DNA from: Planctomycetota bacterium
GTDB taxonomy: Bacteria > Planctomycetota > Planctomycetia > Planctomycetales > Planctomycetaceae
Direction: 5' to 3'
DNA length: 64,000 nucleotides
Assembly (NCBI GenBank): GCA_027618475.1
Contig: JAQCEJ010000014.1
Coordinates: 1 to 64,000 of the forward strand
The notes under the pieces are model-generated. The model saw only the letters and a list, made by a program, of their open reading frames with translations, was not told where the DNA came from and ran no database searches. A program made the position numbers and the translations under genes. Of this stretch, positions 37,775-50,760 are shown in pieces. Numbering within the stretch: position 1 is the first letter of the stretch; each line of letters starts with the position of its first letter.

Positions 37775-39517
37775 TTATTGACGCAGAAACGCGACGATGT
37801 CACGAAGCTCCTGCACCGTCAGCTTCTCGATCAACTTCTCCGGCATCACTGACATCTGCTGTGGCGTACGCTCGACGATGTCGATTGTGTCGAGTTCGAT
37901 CAACTTTCCCTCGGCATCGCCTAAAATTGTCTTCCCTTCATTCTCGTGGACGATCATGCCGGTGTGCACCCGGCCTTCTGTATCGATCATCGTCCACGTC
38001 GTGAACTGCGGGGCGATTTCCTGGCTCGGCTTCAAGATCGACGCCACAATTTTCTCGGGAGAAACATTGCGGCCGAAGTTCGTCAGGTCGGGACCAACCT
38101 TGCCACCGCGACCGTCGTATGTGTGACACTTGTAACACCCGGCGGAGTGGGCGTGAAAGAAGACCCGCCGGCCGCGCTCGGCATCGCCTCCCTTAGCGAT
38201 TTCCGCCAGCCATTCATTCTCGTCCTGCGGTCGCCGCGCGGCGATCGCTTGCGTGACGGTCGGTTCCATGCCGTACATGCTTCCGGTCAGCGAAAACTGC
38301 AACTGCTCAGCGAGATCGAGTTCTTTGCTGGTTTGAGGGACGTTCAGCGGTGCGAGCCGCGAGAGCATCAAATCGAGCGTGGCATCATTCGCCGCCACGC
38401 CGCGGAGCGACCGCAGGGCTTCGATGTAGAGATCGGTGCCGTATTGAGCAGGGGAACCATACGTCAAGTCTTCAAGCGTTTCGAGCGTCTTTTGATCAAG
38501 CGCCGTCGCTGAGGAGGCGAGTCCCACGGTGGCGTCGATGCGATGAGAGAGAGGTTGCTGATCGTCCTTGACGATCGCCAGCAACAATTTTGCCGCTTGA
38601 GGAATCGGCGAAGCATTGAGCGTGCGGATCGTCTCCCGCTTGAGAGCCGGGTCGTCGGTTGTCAGCAGGTTCGCAAGCAGTTCGCCATCCAAAGTCGGGT
38701 CGTTTGGCGGGACGAGCTTGAGTGCCAGCGCCCGCACGGCGGCGGGTCGAGTGTCATCCTGCACGATCGGCAGAACGTATTTTCCGGGAGGCGTGCTGTC
38801 AAACTCCTGCGGCGGGATGCCATCGAGCATTTCGAGAGCCGCGAGCGTGGCGAGGAAGAGGTCGGCGGTGATCGTGGGGTCGTGGAGGAGGGCTTCGACC
38901 TGCGGGCGGAAGCCGACGAGATGTTCTTCAGCGACCCACTGGACGGCGGTCCGACGGACGAGAGGGGAGGGGTCGTCTATTCCAAGAGTTATGAACTCCT
39001 GGAGCGGTACTTGGTGTTTTCTCGCCGAGAGCAAAACGAACAGACGTAGACCGGGGGTTACCCAGTCCTCGTTCCACCGTGCTGTCGTACAGCGAAACAC
39101 GAACGTGGACTCGCTTGATACGCGGTCCAAAAGGACGCTTTGAACGAAGGGGTCGAGGTCGTTCATTACGCTCGGAATTTTATCTATTAGATAATCCGTA
39201 CCAAACTGACAGTCGTAACAGAATATGGACTGTAGTAGATTGCTGTCGAACCTCGCGAGCTCAAGCCAAATGTTTGCGTTTGCTGTTTCCTCCGGCGTTA
39301 AGTGATCCTCAAACTGAGACTCCCATCTCAAAAATACCTCGTCAGACTCCGATGTCCGATATCCGTACTTCGGCTCAATCATGCGCAGATAAAGTGCATC
39401 AACGCTATCGGAAAAACTCACATATCCGAGCGAATGTCTGACTAGGTAATAACCTTCAAGTTCACCTCTAATGTCAAATCCCGCCTGCAACAACTCGGCA
39501 CGTCCGCGCATCGACAT
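37775..39517 (-). CDS. HEAT-repeat/haem c protein, C-terminal half of a PVC-type dehydrogenase
   Basis: 580 residues. From about residue 180 on are HEAT-like repeats (SPLVRRTAVQWVAEEHLVG, PTITADLFLATLAALEML and others), then a c-type haem domain (SAGCYKCHTYDGRGGKVGPDL ... PQQMSVMPEKLIEKLTVQELRDIVAFLRQ). This is the usual C-terminal half of the large PVC-type haem-binding proteins whose N-terminal propeller is encoded just upstream (39587-40957). The first ~165 residues are unlike that family and their DNA is more AT-rich than the surroundings. No ribosome site precedes the ATG. It may be a separated subunit or the broken end of a once-fused gene. Confidence 0.75.
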   Translation of the reverse strand: MSMRGRAELLQAGFDIRGELEGYYLVRHSLGYVSFSDSVDALYLRMIEPKYGYRTSESDEVFLRWESQFEDHLTPEETANANIWLELARFDSNLLQSIFCYDCQFGTDYLIDKIPSVMNDLDPFVQSVLLDRVSSESTFVFRCTTARWNEDWVTPGLRLFVLLSARKHQVPLQEFITLGIDDPSPLVRRTAVQWVAEEHLVGFRPQVEALLHDPTITADLFLATLAALEMLDGIPPQEFDSTPPGKYVLPIVQDDTRPAAVRALALKLVPPNDPTLDGELLANLLTTDDPALKRETIRTLNASPIPQAAKLLLAIVKDDQQPLSHRIDATVGLASSATALDQKTLETLEDLTYGSPAQYGTDLYIEALRSLRGVAANDATLDLMLSRLAPLNVPQTSKELDLAEQLQFSLTGSMYGMEPTVTQAIAARRPQDENEWLAEIAKGGDAERGRRVFFHAHSAGCYKCHTYDGRGGKVGPDLTNFGRNVSPEKIVASILKPSQEIAPQFTTWTMIDTEGRVHTGMIVHENEGKTILGDAEGKLIELDTIDIVERTPQQMSVMPEKLIEKLTVQELRDIVAFLRQ

Positions 39518-39586
39518 TTTCTTAAATCGAGGAGGGAGATTTTTTTCGAAAAGATTCCCGTCGTGGCTTATGGCATAGAGTTCACC

Positions 39587-40957
39587 TCATTTCACTTCGT
39601 CCTCGATGAGTTCTCGCGCCGCCATACGTCTGATGGAAAGATGTGGATTGTCAACCAGTTTCAGCAACTCCGCCGTCGACATGGCGGTCAACTTTTCAAT
39701 TGTTGTCGCATAATCATACTTCGGCTCCTCCTTCCCACTCACCCGCCACACGCGTCCCTTCCCGTGAAGCTTGTAATCCCGCAGCACCCAATCGCTGAAG
39801 TACAAACTCCCATCCGGAGCACACGCGATTCCCACCGGGCGAAAATTTTCGTCCCCCTGCACGATCGGCTCGGCGATGGATTCGAACGACGCTCCCTTCG
39901 GCTTCAACCGAAACCGGTCGATGCGGTGGTCGCCCCAACTGGTGACGATCAGGTTGCCGATGTAGTCCTCGGGCAGGCCGTCGGATTCGTACGCCAGAAT
40001 GCCCGACGGGGCTTCGCCGGTGCCGGCGACCATTGGGAGCGTGCCGGGGATTTCGCCGTTCCAGCTTGTGAAGGGATGCAGCCCTTTTCGACCGAGACGA
40101 AAGCGGTAGCCGTAATCGCCGTCGGGAACGATGTGCAGCAATCGACACGGTGGCCGACTGTCGGCGTCGTTATCGACGGTGAAAAGCCGGCCGAAGGCGT
40201 CGACGCAGCTCGCGTGAGGATTCCAGAACCCCGTCGCCCACTGCTTGAGTTCCGACCCGTCGGGCTTGCAGCGATAGATGTTGCCTCCCTCGCCGCCGCC
40301 GGAGAGGGTCACGCCGTCGGACCCGATGATCTGGTAATCTTCGCCGAGATTTTCGCCGAACCCGAAGTACATCCAGCCCAGCGCATCGAAGGCGATCCCG
40401 GCGAGCCCGTTGTGCGGGTAGTTCCCTTTCGTTTCGAGATGGACGAGGCGCGTGCGCTCGTCGCATTTCAGATCGCCATCGACGTCGGTGAGGAGCAAGA
40501 GTTCGTTGCGGGTGGCTACGAAAACGGCGAGTCGTGGGTCGGGGCTAGCGCTCCGCGTTGCGTCGCGGCTAACCTCCGAAGGCGAGATGTCGAGCCAGAG
40601 AGGACGCACGACGATGCTCATCGTAAAATTCAGGCCGTCGGCGAACGTCGTGATCTCGTCAACGCTCGCTTTGCCGTCGTTGTTCTGGTCGTGCATTACC
40701 AGAATACGATCGCTGGGATGCCGATCGTAACCCTCCGGTGGAAAGTGCGTATTCGATTCGATGACCCACACCCGGCCTTGATGATCGACATCAATCCCCG
40801 TTGGCGTGGCGAGATCGGGATGCTCGACGAAGAGTTCGATCTTCAGCCGCTCATCGAGCACCTTCGGATGCGAGGCCGGTTCGTTCTGTTCGGCATGGAC
40901 CAAGTGAGCGAGCGCGAACAGAATCGACGCAACGGAGAGAGTCCGCAGAATTGACAT
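39587..40957 (-). CDS. PVC-type membrane-bound dehydrogenase, propeller half
   Basis: 456 residues: a signal peptide (LRTLSVASILFALAHLVHA) then a beta-propeller of the PVC/membrane-bound dehydrogenase type (PTGIDVDHQGRVWVIESNTHFPPEGYDRHPSDRI, YFGFGENLGEDYQI, GFWNPHASCVDAFGRLFTVDND, PVGIACAPDGSLYFSDW). It stops after TAELLKLVDNPHLSIRRMAARELIEDE, precisely where family members continue into HEAT repeats and a haem domain; the next gene supplies those. The ATG at 40957 has GAGG 7 nt upstream. Natural split or truncation is the open question. Confidence 0.78.
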   Translation of the reverse strand: MSILRTLSVASILFALAHLVHAEQNEPASHPKVLDERLKIELFVEHPDLATPTGIDVDHQGRVWVIESNTHFPPEGYDRHPSDRILVMHDQNNDGKASVDEITTFADGLNFTMSIVVRPLWLDISPSEVSRDATRSASPDPRLAVFVATRNELLLLTDVDGDLKCDERTRLVHLETKGNYPHNGLAGIAFDALGWMYFGFGENLGEDYQIIGSDGVTLSGGGEGGNIYRCKPDGSELKQWATGFWNPHASCVDAFGRLFTVDNDADSRPPCRLLHIVPDGDYGYRFRLGRKGLHPFTSWNGEIPGTLPMVAGTGEAPSGILAYESDGLPEDYIGNLIVTSWGDHRIDRFRLKPKGASFESIAEPIVQGDENFRPVGIACAPDGSLYFSDWVLRDYKLHGKGRVWRVSGKEEPKYDYATTIEKLTAMSTAELLKLVDNPHLSIRRMAARELIEDEVK

Positions 40958-41073
40958 CGGATGACCTCGTGATAAAAATTCGTCGAGAGGATCGATCGAT
41001 GAGTATTGTAAATCAACCGGTCGAGAATGATCCACTCTCGCGGAAAAGAGGAGAGATCAAATCCAGGCTCAAG

Positions 41074-42453
41074 TCACTTCGTCGTGGCTTGTCTGACCTG
41101 CTCGGGAGCGGAAAGTGGACGATGTCTGAGGAGCTGGGCTTTGAAGTCGCCGATGTTGGCCCAGATCGTGGGCTGATCGAGGTCGACTTCTGTCACCGTC
41201 ACGGTGCCCCATGTGGTCGCTTGTGCGAGAATTTCTCCCGCGTGGCCGTAGATACCGGTGATCATCCAGTTGAGTGAGACATCGCAATACGTACTGCTGA
41301 CGACGTAGACGTGGTTCTCGCAGGCCCGCGCGGCGGCGAGCATCGGATTGCAACCGGCGACGGGGAAAGCAATCACCTCGGCTCCGTTGTTGCTGAGCTC
41401 GCGGGCGACCTCGGGGAAAAATCCGTCGTAGCAGACCATCATCCCGACTTTGCCGAATTGCGTGTCGAAGACCGGGTATTCATCACCGGGGGCGACTCCC
41501 GCCTCGACCTCGCCGCGCGGCAGGCAGACTTTGCGGTATTTGCCGATGATTTTACCGTCAGGTCCGATGAGGACGGCGACGTTATAGACCAGGTGATCGG
41601 CCTTCTCGTCGAGTCCCACCACGAGATGCAAGTTGTGTTTCTTCGCGAGTGTGCCGAAGTATTCGGTCGATGGTCCGGGAATCGATTCGGCGACGTCGGC
41701 GTAGGTCAGACCCGTGTTTGTGTGGGTCAGAGTTTCGGGGAGCACAACCAGATCGGCTTTCTGCTTCGCGGCGTCGGCGATCAGCGGGGCGAATTGTTTG
41801 CAGTTCTCCATTGGTGTCTTGCCGGTCGGAATGTAATGCACTGCCGCCAGTCGAACTTTGCGTCCCTCGGGTTCGTCGGTCTCGGTGACGCTGCACCCGC
41901 TCCATTCGACTTTCGCCGACGAAATCCATTGCGAGTGCAATTCGACGACGGCATTTTTTGCGTCGGACGGAGCACGATACACGGCGGAAAGCCGCGTCCA
42001 CCCTTCGGCGTCGGTTTCGCGATCGGGGAGATATTCGCCGGTCGTCAGTTCGGGGGCGTCTTTCGCGTGATACGGCCCGATAACCGGTTTGTCGCGATAC
42101 ACCGGCTTGCCGTTATCGTCATGCCATAACACGCGAACAAACACGGCTTGCCGCGGCACGGCGACGTTGGTCACGCGGCGGAACATTTCGAAGCGATAAT
42201 GTTTCCCGCCGTCGACCGGAAACGAGCGAACATAGAAGCCCTGTAATTTGGGCCGTTCGTCGGTCTGAATGACGAGCGAATCGCCGCCGTTGCGCCCGGT
42301 GCCCTTCTCGATGTAAAACTCGGGCTTGATCTCGTCGCGATAGGCTTGAGGCTGCCAGAGGGAGATTTCGTCGGGTTGATCGTTCGCGCCAGCGAATCTG
42401 CACAGGAACGCGACTACGACGATTGCGAGATAACGTGAAATCTGAGAAGGCAT
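41074..42453 (-). CDS. Exported carbon-nitrogen hydrolase (nitrilase family)
   Basis: 459 residues: a signal peptide (RYLAIVVVAFLCRFAGA), a ~170-residue beta-sandwich-like N-terminal part (YVRSFPVDGGKHYRFEMF, GWTRLSAVYRAPSDAKNAVVELH), and a nitrilase domain. The catalytic triad is visible: Glu in VVLPETLTH, Lys in IIGKYRKVCLP and Cys in MMVCYDGFFPE. It would hydrolyse an amide or nitrile outside the cytoplasm; the substrate is unknown, and the N-terminal part may bind carbohydrate. The ATG at 42453 has GGGAG 6 nt upstream. It is the first gene of a minus-strand run toward the PVC dehydrogenase pair. Confidence 0.87.
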   Translation of the reverse strand: MPSQISRYLAIVVVAFLCRFAGANDQPDEISLWQPQAYRDEIKPEFYIEKGTGRNGGDSLVIQTDERPKLQGFYVRSFPVDGGKHYRFEMFRRVTNVAVPRQAVFVRVLWHDDNGKPVYRDKPVIGPYHAKDAPELTTGEYLPDRETDAEGWTRLSAVYRAPSDAKNAVVELHSQWISSAKVEWSGCSVTETDEPEGRKVRLAAVHYIPTGKTPMENCKQFAPLIADAAKQKADLVVLPETLTHTNTGLTYADVAESIPGPSTEYFGTLAKKHNLHLVVGLDEKADHLVYNVAVLIGPDGKIIGKYRKVCLPRGEVEAGVAPGDEYPVFDTQFGKVGMMVCYDGFFPEVARELSNNGAEVIAFPVAGCNPMLAAARACENHVYVVSSTYCDVSLNWMITGIYGHAGEILAQATTWGTVTVTEVDLDQPTIWANIGDFKAQLLRHRPLSAPEQVRQATTK

Positions 42454-42673
42454 AACAGACTCCCGAAACATCGTGACTCGTGAAAAAAATGTTGTCCGCA
42501 ATTTTTACAGATTAGCATAAGTCACGGAAGAATTCAGGTGGAAATCATGACAGACACCGCGAAGTCGTAAAGTAAGCGATGATCCTGAAATGTAACCATT
42601 TTCAAATTCGTGGGTGTATCATCGGCGAAAATATCGACACCTTTGGCGAGTTTTTCGGTGATACAATCAAATG

Positions 42674-47245
<4,572 letters not shown>

Positions 47246-47374
47246 AATCGTACTCACTCATTCACAGACTTTGCATTCGACTTATACAATCGACAACTCC
47301 AACGTGCGAAACGTTCGCCCAGCGTCGGATGCGATACCATCTTGCAAGATGATTCGACCTCGTGCGCGGCGAGT

Positions 47375-48409
47375 TCAGCGGTTGTTTGATGAACTTCCGC
47401 TGGTTGCCGGCCTGACTTTTTTCTTTTTGCGTTTAACGGAGGAAACGGGTTCGAGAACCCGAGATGAATTATGAACGGTCTCACGCCTATGCGCGGCGGA
47501 CTGAGTTTCCGACGAAGTCGACTCGCGAGCGGAGTCGTCTTGAAGAAGTTCGACAAACTTGGCAACGGCTGTGCGAAATGTTTTGTGCCTCCGGTGCACA
47601 ATCCCTAGCGGACGATACCATGATACCGTCTCGAGTTCGATCGCACAAAGCGAACCGAGCTCGGTTTCACGCCGCACCGTCGGCAAAGGCAACAACGAAA
47701 TTCCCGACCCGATTTCAACCGCCCGCTTGATATTTTCGATATTGTCAAATTGATGAACCATATCCACCGTCACATGTGCCTGCTTGAGCCAGCGGTCCAT
47801 ACGCTTTTGAATCGTCAGATCATCGGTGAAGCCGACGAACTGCTCGCCATCGATCTCCTCGACAGCAACGCTGCCGCCGCCCGCGAGTCGATGCTCAGGG
47901 GGAACGACCAGCACCATCGGTTGTTCCTGCCAGGCTATGCTGCTCAGCTCACCACCGTCACGCGGGAAAGACACCAGACCCAAATCGGTTTCGTCGTGAA
48001 TGATCCGAGAATATACTTCATCGGGATGCAGGTATTCCAATTGCAGCTCGACGTCGGGATACAACTTTTGATACCGCCGGACGTAATCGTTCATCTGCAA
48101 CAGTCCGACCGAATAAATCGCTGCAATGCGTACGTGCCCTGCCACACGATTGTGTACTCGCTGCAGCCGGTCTTCAATTTTTCGGTAATCGGCGAGCAAC
48201 TCGCGGCATCCTTCATAATAGACTTCACCTGCGGCGGTAAGTTCGAACGGTCGCTTCGATCGATCGATCAGCTTTGTCCCTAATTGCTTTTCCAGCTGAT
48301 GGACGACCTGGCTGGCAGACGACTGCGATACCTCGTGCATCTCCGCTCCCTTCGAAAAGCTGCGGCAGGCCACGACATCGCAGAAAATCCCCGCACTCCG
48401 TAAATCCAT
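47375..48409 (-). CDS. LysR-family transcriptional regulator
   Basis: 344 residues: an N-terminal winged helix-turn-helix (LRSAGIFCDVVACRSFSKGAEMHEVSQSSASQVVHQLEKQLG), a linker helix, and a periplasmic-binding-protein-like effector domain (GHVRIAAIYSVGLLQ ... GISLLPLPTVRRE). The C-terminal ~50 residues are low-complexity and basic (SVKRKKKKVRPATSG). The ATG at 48409 begins the usual MDLR; AAGG lies 9 nt upstream. It is divergent from the DUF1501 gene and ends beside gltB on the same strand. The effector is unknown; gltB or the DUF1501 gene are the nearest candidate targets. Confidence 0.9.
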   Translation of the reverse strand: MDLRSAGIFCDVVACRSFSKGAEMHEVSQSSASQVVHQLEKQLGTKLIDRSKRPFELTAAGEVYYEGCRELLADYRKIEDRLQRVHNRVAGHVRIAAIYSVGLLQMNDYVRRYQKLYPDVELQLEYLHPDEVYSRIIHDETDLGLVSFPRDGGELSSIAWQEQPMVLVVPPEHRLAGGGSVAVEEIDGEQFVGFTDDLTIQKRMDRWLKQAHVTVDMVHQFDNIENIKRAVEIGSGISLLPLPTVRRETELGSLCAIELETVSWYRPLGIVHRRHKTFRTAVAKFVELLQDDSARESTSSETQSAAHRRETVHNSSRVLEPVSSVKRKKKKVRPATSGSSSNNR

Positions 48410-48451
48410 GACGAAAAACCTTGAGATGTGAGAACCGCGCAATTATCAGAA

Positions 48452-48500
48452 ATATCGATGTGATATCCCGATTATCATCAACATTTCGAATACAGTGTAT
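48452..48500. promoter_or_regulatory. LysR-type operator candidates
   Basis: ATATC-N5-GATAT (48452-48466) fits the T-N11-A rule of LysR binding sites and lies 43 nt upstream of the LysR gene. A further perfect palindrome ATACAGTGTAT is at 48490-48500. Both are in the gap between the LysR gene and the divergent DUF1501 gene. Confidence 0.45.
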
Positions 48501-48624
48501 GCCGGAGATGGACCGTTCGCAAGCGCAAACGAGGGGTATTTCGCCGGGAAAGGATTGCATTTCATAAATCAATATCCATAGATAACCTCACTGCTTTTGC
48601 TAGAATGACCGTGGAGGAAAATGA

Positions 48625-50049
48625 ATGATGTACGATCTTTCCCGTCGCCAGTTTTTGCAATCAACGGCCGCCTTGACTGGACTGGGACTCTGCACGTCGC
48701 TAAAGCCGACTTGGGCATTCGATCAAAAGCCGCCTCCTCGCAAGGCAACCGCCGATACTGTTATTGTCCTCTGGATGGCCGGAGGTATGGCCCATACCGA
48801 AACCTTCGACCCGAAACGCTACACACCGTTCGAACCGAATCTCCCATCCGAGAAAGTCCTCAGCACGTTTCCGGCGATTGATACCGCTGTCGACAACATC
48901 AAAATTTCGCAGCACCTCGATCATGTCGCGAGCGTGATGGACCGAGCCACGCTTATTCGCACACACGTACTCGGCGACCTCGGACATATCCTGCACTCGC
49001 GGCATCAGTATCACTGGCATACCGGCTACGAGCCGCCGCAAACCGTCGCCGCCCCGCATCTCGGGGCTTGGATCGCCCATGCACTCGGCCCGCGCAACGA
49101 TGCCGTTCCACCGTTCATCGACATCGGCCAAAGCTACGAAGGGAATGGCGAAGCCGAGGAATTAAAGGCGTTTCAGACCGGAGGTTGTCTCGGTGCCGAG
49201 TATGGTCCGTTTCGCATCCCCGATCCTGCCCAAGCGGTGGCAACGGTTCGTCCGCCGGGGGGAATGTCGCTGTCACGATTCCAGAATCGCAACCGCGCCT
49301 ATCGTCAGTTGATCTCAACGAGCCCGGTTGATAATCTCGCCGCGAGCGAACAGCAGCAATCGCTTTTACGATCGCTCGACAATGCCTACAAACTGATGAG
49401 TTCTCCCGCAGCTGTTGCGTTCGATCTATCACTCGAACCGAAAGATTCATACGAGCGTTACAATACCTGCAAGTTCGGTCTCGGTTGTCTGCTCGCCCGA
49501 CGGCTGACCGAAGTCGGTGCCCGGTACATCGAAGTCACCACCGAATACGGTCCGTTCTTACAGTGGGACACGCACGATAACGGCCACACGCGGTTGGCGA
49601 AGCTCAAGCAGGAAATCGACCGACCGATCGCACAACTCGTGCTTGATTTAGAATCACGCGGTCTGCTCAATCGCACACTGATTGTGCTCGCGAGCGAATT
49701 CAGCCGCGATATGATGGTCGAAGGAAAGGCCGACAAACCGGTCAAAGGTCAGGTCGCCCAACCCGACGTGATCACCGAACTGAAACACTACGGCATGCAC
49801 CGCCACTTCACCGCCGCATCGAGCGTGCTGATGTTCGGTGGCGGAACAAAGCAAGGCTTCCTTTACGGCAAAACCGCCGACGAACGTCCTTGCACGACGA
49901 TTGAAAAACCGGTAACCGTCACCGACCTGCACAGCACGATCTACGCGGCATTAGGCATCCCGCCAGATTATCAGGTGACGGTCGAGCAACGGCCGTTTTA
50001 TGTGACGGTGGATGGGAAGGGACGCGCGGTAGAGGCGTTATTTGGCTGA
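48625..50049 (+). CDS. DUF1501 protein, second copy
   Basis: 474 residues with a twin-arginine leader (LSRRQFLQSTAALTGLGLCTSL). DUF1501 marks are TVIVLWMAGGMAHTETFDPKRY, IKISQHLDHVASVMDRATLIRTHV, YNTCKFGLGCLLARRLTEVGARYIEVTTEYGPFLQWDTHDNG and SRGLLNRTLIVLASEFSRD. GGAGGA 7 nt upstream supports the ATG at 48625. Unlike the copy at 24187 it has no DUF1549/DUF1553 neighbour. It is divergent from a LysR gene, so it may be regulated by it. Function is not established. Confidence 0.9.
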   Translation: MMYDLSRRQFLQSTAALTGLGLCTSLKPTWAFDQKPPPRKATADTVIVLWMAGGMAHTETFDPKRYTPFEPNLPSEKVLSTFPAIDTAVDNIKISQHLDHVASVMDRATLIRTHVLGDLGHILHSRHQYHWHTGYEPPQTVAAPHLGAWIAHALGPRNDAVPPFIDIGQSYEGNGEAEELKAFQTGGCLGAEYGPFRIPDPAQAVATVRPPGGMSLSRFQNRNRAYRQLISTSPVDNLAASEQQQSLLRSLDNAYKLMSSPAAVAFDLSLEPKDSYERYNTCKFGLGCLLARRLTEVGARYIEVTTEYGPFLQWDTHDNGHTRLAKLKQEIDRPIAQLVLDLESRGLLNRTLIVLASEFSRDMMVEGKADKPVKGQVAQPDVITELKHYGMHRHFTAASSVLMFGGGTKQGFLYGKTADERPCTTIEKPVTVTDLHSTIYAALGIPPDYQVTVEQRPFYVTVDGKGRAVEALFG

Positions 50050-50111
50050 AATTGTTCTATTCGATTGATTCCTGACTTACGGTTAATCACTCAAGGATAT
50101 GAAAGACGGCA

Positions 50112-50435
50112 TTGACGAAAAAAACGATCATCGTTGCCGGGATTGTCTTCGTCCTGCTCTCGTGGGTGGCGATCGATGCTTTGGTCAACAGTCAGGTCCG
50201 GCGATTCAAAATGCTGTTGACCGAAGACAATTCTCGCAACAAGGTGACGCAGTCGGTCGGCAAACCCGATAAGATCATCGCCGCTGGCAGCGAGCTTTCT
50301 GCGTGGGGACGTTACGAAAAAGCCAATGTCCGCTATGAGACGTGGGTCTACTTCGTCTTCCCAAAGAATCGCAATCGCCTACTGCTTACGTTCGACGGCG
50401 ACAAATTGTTGGGGATGGATCACCAGAAGAATTAA
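50112..50435 (+). CDS. Small single-helix membrane protein, unknown
   Basis: 107 residues, not recognised. One N-terminal membrane helix (IIVAGIVFVLLSWVAIDALV) and a ~75-residue domain outside with VTQSVGKPDKIIAAG and a Tyr-rich strand region (YETWVYFVFPKN). The middle is reminiscent of small outer-membrane assembly (SmpA-like) modules, but this is only a similarity by eye. The start is TTG at 50112. Sixty nt after the DUF1501 gene. Confidence 0.6.
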   Translation: MTKKTIIVAGIVFVLLSWVAIDALVNSQVRRFKMLLTEDNSRNKVTQSVGKPDKIIAAGSELSAWGRYEKANVRYETWVYFVFPKNRNRLLLTFDGDKLLGMDHQKN

Positions 50436-50450
50436 ATCAAAGGATGAAAG

Positions 50451-50738
50451 ATGAGGCATGAGTCAGATAATTTCATCACCAGCAACGATCGTGAAATTTA
50501 TCATACGTGCTCAATTCTCGAATCGATTGCTCAGCAGTTCGATTCGGCGTCACCCGAACATCAGGCTATCGAAGATGCGGCGGTAGCTTTCATCCTGGTG
50601 CATCAACACAAATCTCTTTTGTCAGCCTATCGGAAATTGAAATCGACCGTTAGCGACGAACTCGATGCGGAGATCATCGATAAGCTGCGTGACATGGGGA
50701 TCAATCCGGACGAACTGGACAACGACAATCTTCAGTAA
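50451..50738 (+). CDS. Small hypothetical protein, helical
   Basis: 95 residues, not recognised. It is predicted helical and soluble, with no cysteine motif (one Cys), no leader and an acidic C-terminus (GINPDELDNDNLQ). It follows the preceding small gene at 15 nt and is probably in the same transcript; AAAGATG precedes the start. Convergent with the alpha/beta hydrolase gene. Confidence 0.55.
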   Translation: MRHESDNFITSNDREIYHTCSILESIAQQFDSASPEHQAIEDAAVAFILVHQHKSLLSAYRKLKSTVSDELDAEIIDKLRDMGINPDELDNDNLQ

Positions 50739-50760
50739 CCGAGAGTTATCGTTAACGAAG

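Noticed and set aside
39563-40954. 463-residue plus-strand frame over the PVC dehydrogenase half
   Set aside because: Antisense shadow; the minus frame has signal peptide, ribosome site and family motifs.
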